From assembly GCA_002104985.1 (NCBI GenBank), contig MCGO01000033.1, forward strand, positions 372,001 to 436,000: 64,000 bases of DNA. The letters are read 5' to 3'. Origin of the DNA: Rhizoclosmatium globosum. Its lineage: Eukaryota > Chytridiomycota > Chytridiomycetes > Chytridiales > Chytriomycetaceae. The notes under the pieces were generated by a model, which worked only from the letters and a program-made list of their open reading frames with translations, had not been told where the DNA came from and searched no databases. Numbering within the stretch: the stretch's first letter is position 1; each line of letters opens with the position of its first letter. The position numbers and the translations under genes were made by a program. Shown here piece by piece: positions 23,763-35,891 of this stretch.

Positions 23763-25854
23763 TGCTTGCTTTGGATGCAGTAGATTCTTGGTAGATAAAG
23801 AGAGTACTGTGGGTTTGATGCTTGTTCTTGCTTTGCGTTGGGGTCACTAAGTCGGTTGCTGTCGCTCAGAGACTGGTTTGCAAGGGCAAGTTGGGGATCA
23901 ATTTCAACGGAAAAAGGTGCAGGACAAGCAAAGCACAAACACAAAATGTGGGAACCAAGGAAAAATTTTGAGTTTTCTTCCGATAACACGTCAAACAAAG
24001 TGCAACGTGGAACTTGTTATCATCCAACCCTTATTTGTCCTCCCATTGCTGCATCACCAATCGTGAGGACTCTGATGTTATCATCTAGTATTCGTCATCA
24101 GTTCTTCCTCTTTGCAGTCGATGGAATCATGCGGGAAACTGTTTATTCAGGAAAATGATTCTCACTCCAGTGCCTAATGATCGCCGACTTACCAGAAGTT
24201 AGTTCATCAATCAACCTAAGTCACTCTATCGCTCTATTTGCTGCGTTTTGGCTTCATCAGAATTTACCCGGCGCTCGATTCCTTCTGTGGCCACCCAGAA
24301 AACACTCCATCCATTCGGCTTCAGTTGAATCTGATCTGTTGTGCTCAACATACGCTGAACTAGATTAACTTAAACTATCACGATATCATCTGATCCAGCC
24401 CATGAGATCTTCCTCGATGTGCTGCTTCCGATCATTATTCCCATAGTCGCAACGCATCCTTTTCCATTCAATTGCTATCAGATCCATCTTGCACAAACGC
24501 CTACATTCTAGTCGAACTTCAATGATACTCTCTTGATGTCGAATCTATTCTCCAACAACTTCCCAGCCTTCACTGAGGATTGCTTCGATCTTTTATGATT
24601 TCATCGACATTGTTACTCCATACTGCAGTTTACACATGTCTCTGTCCGATTATTCCGAAACCATCCCAAATGTCAAAAATCAACAAAATTCACAGCAATC
24701 CCTTGCAATCATTTATAAAAATCATTGTAGTTATTAATACTGAACGCTGTGAAATATTCGAAACAATGCTCGAAGCATCCCCAACTGTTGGCAACATATC
24801 GCATCAATCTTATTTGTCGCATTCAGATGCACAAAGTGGAAGTGAATATAATAAAGCATCAATATTCGACTGATGATATAGTCAACTCTTGCGAAATGAT
24901 AGATACATCAGCTTGTGTTTTACATGAAGCTGAAACTGCTCCTGGCGTAAAACTCAACGAAACTGACATCGTTTGAATCAACTTCTGAAGTGAAGTGAAG
25001 TATGGATGACTCATCCGTTCAAACACTGTGACTAAGTTATACTCTCGTGCAATTGAATCGTTGTGTCGCCACCACTCAAGATTTTGCCTCTCTACTTCGT
25101 TTCGATCATAGAGTACTAGTCAATCACATTCGTTTCAATAAGCACTCGATATAATGCAAGGGACAAGAGGAAAAGACTATTTTGCGACCTTTGCCAATGA
25201 ATTAGTAACTATGGACCCAGAGAAAGAAGCGAACAAAGCAGATATATCGGTTCACAATCCGTTCCTGCTGGTTTAAAATTTAAAACTTTGGGGCACCGTG
25301 CAATTAATGAGTGTGACCAATGAAACAAGACCGGAATCGAATGCAGTCGGTAGCAGTCACAGCCTCTTGACTATAAGATCTGTTCAGGGAATGTCCTGGA
25401 GTGAGGCGTGAGTGAATTGGGTTGGCTGGGGACCCATGTGCACTTGTAACAAAATAGAGCAGAGATTTTGAGCCGATTGCACTGCCTCGTTTCTTGCCGC
25501 TTTTGGCAATAACTCATTGTACCAGAACAGTAATTAAAACTAAGAATTATTCCACCAACGTTGTTGGCTGGCGTGATAGTATCTTCATGGTTTAACTGTC
25601 TGAAAGGTTTGAATGTGACACCAAATCGAAAGTTCACTAACTTGCCATCAGAGCGTCTTAATTGCATATCAATTCAAGTTTTAACTGAATCAAAATGTTG
25701 CGTCATCTTTGAGATCAAGGTTCGGTTCAAAATCGGAGATGCCTCAAAATACCACTTTCAGAGAGTGCTCGGCGGCACGCAACACAGCCACGCCCAAAAA
25801 TCCTCAAATGCCCCAATAATTCCAACCTCAAAAATTCTGAAAAACGTAAAAACA
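23763..25854. other. 2.1-kb divergent intergenic region
   Basis: This lies between the 5' ends of the FAS gene and the TLC/peroxidase gene, so both promoters are in it. A few short open frames (for example 24580-24873) have no family features or splice context. No RNA gene or repeat was recognised. Confidence 0.5.
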
Positions 25855-28212
25855 ATGTATCCAGCAGCACCGAATCGCTTCCTCCTTCAGAACTATGTCT
25901 GGGGAGCCCAATACCTCCAATACATCTGGCTCCTCGTCGGAATCTACGCAACGTTCCAAATTCTCCTTCGATTGGTCAAGCAGCGACTTCCTACCGTCAA
26001 GAAGCCCGACGTTTTCGCCTTCTACTTCCTAAACTTAGCCATTTCAACAACAGCCGCTTACTACTTCTTGCGAACAACATTCGGCTCAATCATTGGAACT
26101 GATTCCGTGTTCTTGTATGCAACAGATACCTTCGGGTCCACCAATTTAATTGTGGCGCTGTACATGTGTGAAGTCATGATGCGAGAGAAGATGCCAACTC
26201 CTCTTTTGGTTCACCATCTTGTTACCGTCGTAATGATTTTCTGGGGCGTCATGATGCGAAATGAGCCACAAATTCATCAGTTGGTTATTATGCTGCTATT
26301 TGCTGCCTTGGAGCAACCTTGTCAAATTGGTATGATTTGCTACCGTGTTGGAACACCTGCTGTCAAGAAGGTTGGGCTTTGGTTTGCTCTTGTTGGATTT
26401 GGAGCCACTCGAGTTATTAACCTGATTGCTGTCATGATTCTGGCTTTCAAGGACTGGAAGATTTACGACCTCTCTTTCAAGATTGTGTACCCAATATTTG
26501 TCGCATTGATTGCTTGGGCTCAATTTATGACAATTATGATTTACCTCAGCTTGTTGAAGAAGGTTTACAAGGGTGCGGCCGTAAGTATTTATATTGAATC
26601 ATATGTGCTGAGAAACTAATTTTGTTAATTGTAGGATGAAGAGGAGGGCCCTATCGAAATGAAAGAGCTTCAAGCCTCCCAATCCAACGACGCACTCGCT
26701 AGAGCCGATAAAAAGCCAAAGTTAAACCAAAAACTTATTACATACATTATGTTTGCGGTAGCTGCGGGATGTGCTCTTATTGCGATGTTCCTTCCAAGTG
26801 CTCTCTCCAATACACCTTACTGGATTGATGGCTCCCACAATCATCCATACTACCCAGACTCCGGAATGGCAAACATTAGCTTCAGTAGCACAAAAGGCTC
26901 GAAGTTCCCCACCAATCTTCCCTCCGTTCAAGATGTCTGCAAACGAGTTTTGGATCGAAGTCTGTTCCCTCCCACTCAAGAACGAAACGGACGATCTCTT
27001 TTCGGAGTTAGCTTTGGAGAGTTTATTCGCAATGATATGTTGGCTACTTCTTCTGACAAGAGCAAGACCCCCCTCTTCTCTGGCTCCAGTGCTGAAACTT
27101 CTGCATGGCCCTGGATAAATAACAATGAGCAGTCTACATGGCTTGATTTGAGTAACCTCTACGGAACAACAGCCGAAACACTTACTTCCCTTCGGAACCA
27201 GACAAATTCTTGCAAACTTCGACTTGACTCAACTGGAAATCTTATTCGTGAGAACGGAAAGTTTGTCACTGGAGATCAACGTGCTGCTCAAAGCCCTCTT
27301 CTCACTGGCTGGCATTTGATTTTCACGAAGGAGCACAACTGGCAATGTGACGTGCTTGCAAGAACGTTCCCTCAGTTGAATTCCGAAGAGTTGTTTTACC
27401 GCGCTCGGGAGGCGACCATCTTGGTCTATCAGAAGATGATAGTCGACGAATATCTACCTGGTTATATTCCCGCTGGACAGATTCGCTACACTATCATGGA
27501 TCGCGCCGCTGATTACGCCATTACCGAAAAGAATGTTGCCCTTTCCCATGAGTTTGCTATCCTATCCAAGTTAAATACTATGGTTCCAGACTCTGTTCAA
27601 GTTCTGTCCAACAACGGCACCTTGATTGGCACTTATTCATCCGATCAGGGTTATTACAACACAGCCTTGATTGATCAGTATGGACTTAATGCTCTACTTC
27701 GTGGAGCAATGTCGACACCAGCTAATCAGTACGGCCGTGGATATCCTTCTGCAATGGCCTCATCGATGTGTCAAATTGACCTCTTGCAATCTCGAGAACG
27801 AAACTTGGCTACTTATGCTGACGCACATATTCGAGCTTCTTTGCCCCAAGTAACAGATTGGAGCAGCTTGACTTCCGTTCCAGCGATTCAAACTGCACTG
27901 AAGGAATTGTATGGTACTGTTGAAAACGTGGAGCTGCTGGTCGGCGCCTATTTGAACAACGAGTCAGGAATCGCAAGTTTCGGAACTGTTACTTTGAAAA
28001 CTATTTTGGAGCAGATGTTTCTCACCCTGCGTGCGGACCGCTGGAGTATTGTAAACTTTGACATGGCTCCCCGAGATTTGGAATGGCAGAATCAGTTGGT
28101 TGCGACTACTTACAATAGAAATCTGCGAGAATTGGTAAAGCAGCATACACGAATGCCTTGCGTTCCTTCAGATGTGTTGAAAGTTGGCGACGGTGCGTTG
28201 ACCTGTGCTTGA
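25855..28212 (+). CDS. TLC-domain / animal haem-peroxidase fusion membrane protein lacking haem-site histidines
   Basis: Exons 25855-26580 and 26635-28212 give 767 residues, starting MYPAAPNRF. Residues ~1-240 hold about six membrane helices with a TLC (TRAM-LAG1-CLN8) signature at LLVHHLVTVVMIFWG. A further helix at ~275-300 (ITYIMFAVAAGCALIAMF) precedes an animal-type haem peroxidase domain (WLDLSNLYGTTAETL, LLTGWHLIFTKEHNW, ELFYRAREATI). The distal-His motif, normally like GQFLDHD, reads FGEFIRND. The proximal-His motif, normally like RFGHTMVPD, reads SKLNTMVPD. Both haem-site histidines are thus replaced, which points to a non-catalytic pseudoperoxidase. The role is unknown. An in-frame open region upstream to 25561 is probably 5' UTR. 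Confidence 0.8.
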
Positions 28213-28218
28213 AATAAA
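28213..28218 (+). promoter_or_regulatory. Poly(A) signal of the TLC/peroxidase gene
   Basis: AATAAA directly after the stop codon. The convergent Zn2Cys6 gene ends only ~40 bp away, so the two 3' ends nearly overlap. Confidence 0.45.
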
Positions 28219-28256
28219 TTGCTTAGAAAAATCGACATTCTCTTCTTAAACAGTCT

Positions 28257-30360
28257 TTATTCATATAATTTCCAAAACAATCTCCAGCTCTCCTCACTCT
28301 TCCCTTTCCATCTTATTCCATCAGGGAGATCCTCCCCAAGCAATCCCAAAAATGCCCATGGCTCAACAACCTGTTCCATACATCCATCCAATGATTTCAC
28401 TTCAAGGCCAATTACGCGCTTCGCATTTCTCCACGATTGAATTTCAGTGCGCATTATATCTTTCACCATTGCTTCCACAGATATCTTCAACAATCCAGAA
28501 AGCCCATCCTCTGGCCCTTCCTTCACTACATCCACACGAATCTGCTCCAAAGCGCGCCTTAAACTCTCGTGCACAGAAACAGGATCAACAGGCGGACTTG
28601 AAAGATACATCCACCACCTACGATCCATTCTACAACTTGTGAACCAAATAACAAACACAGCTTCCATGAGGGATTCCGCGTTTTTTGAAGGCTCAAAGAA
28701 TATTCGATTCTTTTCCGCAACGATGTTTGTTCCACGACAGGCGGAGTGGACAGATTGACAGAATGTTAAGAACGAGAGGATTCGACGAGATGCGTCTAAG
28801 GATTCATCGATTGCGGCTGCAATTATTTGGCAGTGTTGGTGAGAAAGGACTGTAGGGTTGAAGGAGTTTTTAGAGGAGAGTATGAGGAGAGGACGGTTGT
28901 AGGTTGTAATACAGGCGTGGTAAAGAAAGTTCAAGGAGGTTGCGTGTTCGTGGATGAGATTTCTTAAATAGATGGTTTCTTCTTGAGTGTCGATGGTGTC
29001 AGGGTGGGAGGATATGAGAACAAAGTGGCTCGGGATAGAGGATCGTGTTGATATTATATATGCTCCAAGTTGCGCGAATGTTTTAGAGTATAAGAGATCA
29101 TTTGGATGATTTGGCGGAATCATATGATGGCGGCGAATCCTCGCAAGAACATCCAGCACGTCACATTCCCATTTGATGTTGGAGCGATCTGCAAATACTC
29201 GCAACGGATCGAAAATATCTTGAGGAGGGTTTACTTCTGATGACAGTAACACAAAGGTAATTATGTCTTGGTCAGAGAGAGCCCTTTGCCAAGACCAGTG
29301 CCAATAAAGTTCCCAAAACAGTCGACGCCTTTCTTCCTTTTGTCGCTCTGATAAATTTAATGCGTACAGCCATGGAGAGCTATTTGGATCAATGTCCAAC
29401 TTTAAATCGCGAATTATGGTTAAACCTGCTGAAAGAAACTGAAGGGCAATGAGAGGTTGCCCCTTATCTATAGATTATTTAAGTAACAAAAAGAACCGCC
29501 GAATTCAATGTACTTATTGAGAAGTGGTAAAGATTGGTATAGCTCAAAAGTAAGTCAAGTGATGGAGACTGAACGGACAACCCATACAATGCTTTTCGTG
29601 CCCGCCTATAATATTGAGTAGCGATATAATCCGTTGATTTTGCATTCGAAACAAGAGCCAAAAAGGTGAGTCTATGCGGCACAATTTAATCACCCATACT
29701 CTGCATTCTTCCGTACCGCACTATCGGAGTCGACTGGTAAAAATTATTCAAGAACATTTCTGCATCAAATGGATTATGATAGGGATGCCTGCTTCCATTC
29801 GCTGTGAGATACTTCTGGCACAGGATGAAGTCATCAACTGTTGCCCAGAGATCAGGATCTTCAAGTGCCCCGAACTGTTCTTCGTGATCCATAAGAGTAG
29901 TTTCCATCGCTTGTACAATACTGTTGAGTGGATTCATCATCAAGTAATATGACGTAATTGAAGTGTGGCAAACTTCAGTCTCTAGCTGAAATGCATTTAA
30001 TGGGACATCTATAAGAGACTTTTTTCGATCAATAGCATTCGATGATGGCAAAGATGATGGGAGAACGGTGGGGTCTTGTGGAGGCAACCGGATATTGATA
30101 TGAGGCTCATCCATCAGTTTGAGTGGTGGTTCCTTTGCACCTCCAGTTCTAATGGGCGTCAGAAGTTACATATTTCGAAGAAGACCAAATGCTCACTTTG
30201 ATGTGACTGTATCCGTAGAAGTTGTGGTGTAAGTACAAAGTACACCTTTGACTTTGCAGCCAATGCATCCAGTTTTATCCTTCGAACATCCTTTCTTTAG
30301 CTTTCGGCATTCATTACAGGAGTTGGCCTTGATCCAGGGACGCGCAAATGCTGGTTGCAT
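28257..30360 (-). CDS. Zn(II)2Cys6 fungal transcription factor
   Basis: Exons are 30360-30197, 30148-29717, 29671-29514 and 29467-28257, giving 654 residues. The binuclear zinc cluster lies at residues ~15-43: CNECRKLKKGC then CIGCKVKGVLC, six cysteines with standard spacing. It binds DNA, usually as a dimer at CGG-containing sites. The middle region (GQPLIALQFLSAGLTIIRDL, then ERQKEERRRLFWELYW) matches the fungal-specific transcription-factor domain. Coordinates rest on splice sites that give a continuous frame (introns 45-48 nt). The target pathway is not visible from the context. Confidence 0.88.
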
Positions 30361-30484
30361 ACTGTGTGGATTGTTTCTTTCACCTCGTTATAACTTATCT
30401 CTATCATCACTCCTCCATTCTTACTGTACCTTTTTCTCTGGTCACATAATTATTTAAATGCACAACGAGCTTTAATTATGATCA

Positions 30485-32604
30485 TCAAAAATCTACAGGG
30501 GATATTCTAACCCGGCCATCATCACTCAACCCAGCTCGAACACCATGAGCTGCTAACCCTTCATTCTGTCCTTCGGGAAGACCAATCACTTCCATCGACT
30601 CAATCAGCTTTTGGTTCTCGAGATTCCCTTCACACAAGTTTCGGATTGCAAAGACTGCATACTCTTTCACAACTGCAACAATATTCAAATTAGGTCCCGT
30701 GTCGTTATAAAAATCGCAAGTTAAACTCACATGGCTGTGCGTCGTCAATGTGACAATGATTCAGAATCACAGGTATACCTCCCGTCCGCCTCACTTCATC
30801 CTGCCCCTCCTTACACTTGTAAGACAAGTTCGAAAGCACCTTAATAGCAGCCCCCTTCAACATATACAGCCCTTTTCGAACAACATCCAACACTTCCTCG
30901 ACCCTCTCATCAACCTCCATAATCTTTGGTCCCCCCATCCCATTACTTTTCGCAATCCCACCAGCAACAGGCGGCTGGATCTTCCCCGCGACAACAAGAA
31001 ACTTGACAACAGGTTCCACAAGCCCCAACTCCACAAACATTTTCCTACGCCGCCACATTGCTTCTTCAGGTCCACTCACAAAAACACCCGCCTCCCGCGC
31101 AGCAACAACAGCAGCTTCAACAGACGCATCGTCTCCACCCGTGATTCGCCCGAAATACGTCAAAATGAGCATGATTGCTTCCACGTCGGACCCGATCGCG
31201 TCGATCCCGGATGCAGAGCCGGCTGCAACGATCGCGTCGTGGAATCGTTGGAGGGATGTGACGAGGACTTCCATCAATTTTATGGTTGTTTTGGCGTATC
31301 CGTCGCCCCATAAGGATGTGCCAGAGTTTTCGGCCATATTTCCGTCTGCGAGTTTAAGAAATACGAGATGTGCCCGGTTGAGGGAGTTGAGGTGGATTGG
31401 GGCTGTTTCTGAGGGTGTGTCTTTGTTGAGGAGGCATTGTGATTTGAAGGTATGAGCAGGTGGTAGGGACGTTGTGAGAGTCTTGAAGATGGCGTATACA
31501 ATTTCAAAGTGGTCGTCTTCTTCTGATGGTGACGTTGTTTGGTTGGTTGGAGTGTCAATAAGGAGCAATATTTTGTGAAGGATTTTTCGACCGAGCGGAG
31601 TTTGAAGAAGGAACGAGCTGTTGGTAGTGTTAGTTAAGTACGTCGCAGATGTGGGTTGCACACCTTCGTTGAGGATCGTTATAAATGCAGTTGTAGATGC
31701 AGAGCAAAACATAGTTCACAGTCTTGCAATCATTTGTTTCAAAGAGAATTCTGTCGTGCACGTTAGTCTGAAGAACCAAGATTCGCATGGATAGTACGTA
31801 CAAGAAGAGTTCACTTTCGCCAAAGAATCGAGGCCACACTTTGTTTTGCACAATTGGATTCGACGTCATAATATTGGCTAGGCATTGCATTCCCATTTGA
31901 ACGGATTTACAAGCTGTTGATTGGTGGCGGATTTGAATTAGATCTGACAAATGGTTTGAAATCATTGAAGTGAGAACACACCAATGACTTTGATGTCAGG
32001 GCAAGAGTTTGTCTTGTTTCGTTGAAGCCATAGAGAGAAATGTGAAAGGATTTCGTCGAGAGTTTTGTAGCATCCAGATTGGCTGAATAGAATTGTTGAG
32101 TCTTAAGTTGATGATGTGATACGACGACTCACCAGGCAAGGATCTGGTTCTCAGGCACCGCCGCAACAAGATTTCTGATCAAGTGAAAGACGGCAGTTGT
32201 AAGTTCTGTTGCGCCGTTTGCCGACTTCCAGCTCGTATAACCACAGCGGCCAAAGTCGTCGCCGTACTCGTTCGTTGGTTCCGCAGTGTACACGGATTGA
32301 ATTGCCGTCTTAAGTGTAACGAGAAGGCGGGCAACGAGGGGAAAGAAGGCCGGGATAATGCCAAGTTTCCGTCTGTGAATCGCAAAGAAAGGTCAGCGAT
32401 GCCCAACCACCACCCAAAACAAACGCACCTCAAAACAAGATTGTTGCACACCGCACGCGCCGCTTCTCGAAAGAGCGGCGCCGAGTCGACCCACTTTGCC
32501 GGCGAGTCCGTTGTTGCCGCCGCCGACATCGACAGGCCCTCGAGCTGCGCACAGAGCCGAAGCGCCTCGTTCTCGACTTCGTATTCGCTCAGGTCGGAGG
32601 ACAT
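30485..32604 (-). CDS. Ataxin-10 homologue
   Basis: Exons are 32604-32429, 32372-32133, 32082-31982, 31943-31664, 31617-30731 and 30672-30485, giving 623 residues. The protein is a run of armadillo-like helices. The C-terminus carries the ataxin-10 signature, FVKEYAVFAIRNLCEGNLEN. In fungi this family (Ctr86/Copper-transport-protein-86-like) is cytosolic and linked to cytokinesis and signalling. Its exact biochemical role is not settled. One intron is only 38 nt. The first ATG codon with a sensible N-terminus (MSSDLSEYE) was chosen, although the frame stays open further upstream. Confidence 0.88.
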
Positions 32605-33121
32605 TCGTTGGTTGGTTGGTGGTGGTCGTTGGTGGTGGTTGGATTGTCGTTGGTTGTTGCGACCAAGATTTGAAATGTTGAATAAGAGGCACAAAGAAGA
32701 AAAAGGGAAATGATTACACATGCAAATAGTATTGCTGAGAAACACTTTAATATCAAATGCTACTCGAATATATCCATTAGTATTCATTGGAAATACTCGT
32801 CTTTGTGTTGTAGGAAATTCCTATAAAAGATACATATTATAACGTGAAGAAAACAATTAGGAATTCGATTATGATTGTTACTATCAATATAAGTAAATAC
32901 TACAACCTTGTTGCTCATGGAGTCAGTCAACACTCAAAGTTTAACTTCTTCCATATGACGGAAAATAGAAAGATGGCTTAAGTATTGGCATAATGATTAA
33001 TTAAACTAATAAGGATAAACGACAATGTGGAATTCAATCATTCAAAAGTGGGAGATGGATTCGTCACACTCAATGACGAAACTCAATCAAAAATGATGTG
33101 GCCTTCCCGACTCCACGTTCG
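32605..33121. other. Intergenic / possible 5' exon of the next gene
   Basis: Divergent promoter region of ataxin-10 and the orphan gene. From about 33020 to 33120 a coding-like frame exists one base out of phase with the orphan gene. It may be part of its 5' end. Confidence 0.35.
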
Positions 33122-33126
33122 CCTAG

Positions 33127-34122
33127 CTCGAACAGTCCGACAAACTGACTCGCACTACTGATGAAACTACTGGATCTGTCCTGTACTTGATTCACATTCT
33201 TGAGCATAGCCCAAGTCTCTACCAGCTCTGGCATTTTCGGATTCAAAGCATCCAGAGCCCTGGATGCTTCCTGGACTTTTCACCATTCGGCCAATACCTC
33301 GGATTCCTCACACGAGACGAACAGCATAACGGTCTCGCTTACGAAATAACGCCATTCAAGAATGATCACCCTCCTTCCTGCAATTTGATTGCTTTCAAAA
33401 AGGACTTAGCCTGGGTGGAAATCAGCGCTCAAGAACAGTTCATAGCTGGCTTAAACGGACTGTATGCAACCAATTCTTTACCACCTAACCCCCTTTTATC
33501 TCTCCCGACAACCCAAGACTCTGAGATTAAAATCAATATTGCCATGGAAGAACACAAGATGAATCTCAAGTTCATTCAACAAAGAGTTGCCAGGCAGAAC
33601 CAAGACCGCAACATTCAGAGTCTTGGTCTCGATGGAACCATAGTTCCATTGCAAGCCGTCATGAACTTTGAAGAGAAATTGGCACAGAATCCGCTGATCC
33701 TCAGTTTTGCGACAAAATACAAGGTCTCGTCCAAAGGCTTCGGCAAGTTACTTAACAGCAAGGAAATTATTATGGGCGAGGCGAATGTCGATCGTCTGCA
33801 ATACTATCGCTATTCTCTTGAAGCGAAAGATTTCAAGGATGGCGGGGGAGCTATTGGTGAAGATGGGGAGTATCCGTTCTTTGGAAGTATTGAGTTTCAC
33901 GTTGGAATGCCGGGATTCAAGGAACTTGTAGCAGCTCCAAATAAGAAGCAAGCACAGCATGATATTATGGCAGTTATAGGCGCAGTTATCGCGCAGTGGC
34001 AGGCGGACGTGCTAAACCCGCGAGGGCCCTTCAGTCTTCGCAAGGGAGAAGTGCAAGAGTATCGACTGAACCCAATCGAAAGTAAGAAGTACTACGCCAG
34101 TCCGAATCCAACAATGTATTAG
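33127..34122 (+). CDS. Orphan protein, 5' end unresolved
   Basis: An open frame follows a TAG at 33124-33126. It begins LEQSDKLTRTTDETTG and runs to TAG at 34120-34122. The 'ctag' there could be a splice acceptor, so an upstream exon is likely. The first in-frame ATG is only about a third of the way in. The protein is hydrophilic with a charged helical middle (MEEHKMNLKFIQQRVARQNQ) and an acidic/aromatic C-terminal half. I recognise no domain. The stop lies 45 bp before the ERV46 start on the same strand, which is unusually close for separately transcribed genes. Confidence 0.5.
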   Translation, partial: LEQSDKLTRTTDETTGSVLYLIHILEHSPSLYQLWHFRIQSIQSPGCFLDFSPFGQYLGFLTRDEQHNGLAYEITPFKNDHPPSCNLIAFKKDLAWVEISAQEQFIAGLNGLYATNSLPPNPLLSLPTTQDSEIKINIAMEEHKMNLKFIQQRVARQNQDRNIQSLGLDGTIVPLQAVMNFEEKLAQNPLILSFATKYKVSSKGFGKLLNSKEIIMGEANVDRLQYYRYSLEAKDFKDGGGAIGEDGEYPFFGSIEFHVGMPGFKELVAAPNKKQAQHDIMAVIGAVIAQWQADVLNPRGPFSLRKGEVQEYRLNPIESKKYYASPNPTMY

Positions 34123-34167
34123 TTGTCCATAAAGTTACTTTTTTCGTTAGTTTACTTTTTTCGTTCA

Positions 34168-35757
34168 ATGTCGACGCTCCACCAACGAAAGAAATACTCA
34201 ACGAGCGACTCAATCTCGTCCGAAGAGCCGTCGCTGTTCCAGTCGCTCAAATCGCTGGATTCGTATGCGAAGCCATTGGAGGATTTCACTACAAAGACAA
34301 ACACTGGAGCGCTGAGTAGGTGTCAGTCCGTGCTTGGATCAATCAACGGCGGCTCTGCTTCCTCTGCCATCTACGACTAGCATTTAACATGAATGCATTC
34401 GATGGGATGGTGTTTGATAGTAGGCGCTGATCATGCTTTAGTCCCCGCACTTCTCAAAATACCACGTGTATTATTCGCATCAACAGAACCAGCGCTCAGC
34501 CATAAACTTGGACACATGATCATGAATAATTTCACATCTCTTTCCATTCCCACTCATTCCCTGGCTGGTCAGAGCCCTTACTAACGCAGAATTCCCCTTT
34601 TAGTCTCCCTCATCTCCTACTTCATCATCTTCCTCCTCCTTCTATCTGAATTCACAGACTGGAGAACCATGCAAGTGAACCCTAGCCTGGACGTTGACAT
34701 TGCCCGCAAAGAGAAGATGGAAATCAATTTGAACATCACGTTCCCAAAGATCCCATGCTTCAGTTGAGTTATTACTGACGTCTGTGTTCGTTTCAAACTA
34801 ACAGACAATTTACAGTGCTCAGTATCGATGTAATGGATGTATCAGGAGAACACCAAAACGACGTTGACCACAGCATGATGAAAGGTCGTTTAACTCCTGA
34901 CGGAAAGCACATTGAAGCCACAAAAGGAGTCATTGGAGAAAAGAAGGACGAAACCGCCGTCGCCGACCCCAACTACTGTGGAAACTGTTACGGAGGAGTT
35001 AAACCTGCAAACGGCTGTTGCAACACCTGTGAAGATGTTAGAAAAGCGTACACGGAGAGAGGATGGTCATTCGACAAACCAGAGAGCATTGAACAGTGTG
35101 TCAAGGAAGGCTGGAGTGAAATGATGAAGGAACAGGAGAACGAAGGATGTAACATGTCAGGACACATTGAAGTCAACAAGGTTGCTGGAAACTTCCACTT
35201 TGCTCCTGGAAAGTCGTTCCAGCAAGGTGGTATGCACGTGCACGATTTGGCTGCGTTTGGAAGAGCGGGAGCCAACTATGACTTTACGCATGTGATTCAC
35301 TCGTTGAACTTTGGGCCTGTTGGAACTGGACTTAAAAATCCATTGGATGACCACTCAAAGAAGGCCAACAAGGGTGAGTCTTTTTTTTTCTTGGTATATA
35401 TGGCTTTTCTATAACAACATTTAAGGTCATTACATGTACCAATACTTTATCAAGGTTGTATCTACAAAGTACGAGTACCTCAATGGAACAGCCCTCAACA
35501 CCAACCAAATCGCAGTCACCGAACACGAACGTGATCTGGGAATGCCAGGCGGCGGTCTTCCTGGTGTCTTTTTCAACTTTGATATTTCTCCAATGTTAGT
35601 CACCTACAAGGAGTACAAGAAACCATTCAGTCATTTCTTGACTGATGTCTGTGCAGTTGTTGGAGGTGTTTTCACAGTTGGTGGAATTATTGACAGTCTT
35701 ATTTACACTGCTGAAAAGAGAATTAAGAGGAAGGTTGATCTCGGAAAGCAAGGTTAA
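34168..35757 (+). CDS. ERV46: ERV46/ERGIC3-type COPII cargo receptor
   Basis: Exons are 34168-34315, 34604-34762, 34816-35373 and 35426-35757, giving 398 residues. The N-terminal tail SLKSLDSYAKPLEDF leads into a first membrane helix (ISYFIIFLLLLSEF). A large lumenal domain follows, with LSIDVMDVSGEHQNDVDH and a Cys cluster typical of ERGIC3/Erv46 (CGNCYGG, CCNTC). It ends with a second helix (CAVVGGVFTVGGIIDSLIY) and a basic cytosolic tail. Erv46 with Erv41 cycles between ER and Golgi, retrieving escaped ER proteins and sorting cargo. Length fits the family. Intron 1 is 288 nt and the others are about 52 nt. A poly(A) signal follows at 35819. Confidence 0.94.
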
Positions 35758-35818
35758 AGTCTGTGTAAGAAGTTGGTCTGTCGGTTGTTGGTCTGAAATC
35801 CTGTGATGAGGACTTTCA

Positions 35819-35824
35819 AATAAA
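35819..35824 (+). promoter_or_regulatory. Poly(A) signal of ERV46
   Basis: AATAAA 62 bp after the ERV46 stop codon, just before the convergent end of the MAPKKK gene. Confidence 0.5.
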
Positions 35825-35891
35825 AGAATGTTTGAGTAAAGATGTACATGATTATACTCGTTTATACAAATTACAGAACCCAAAAAATAAA

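Noticed and set aside
24580..24976. Small open frames between the FAS and TLC/peroxidase genes
   Set aside because: They are AT-rich, lack splice or domain support and overlap one another in different frames.
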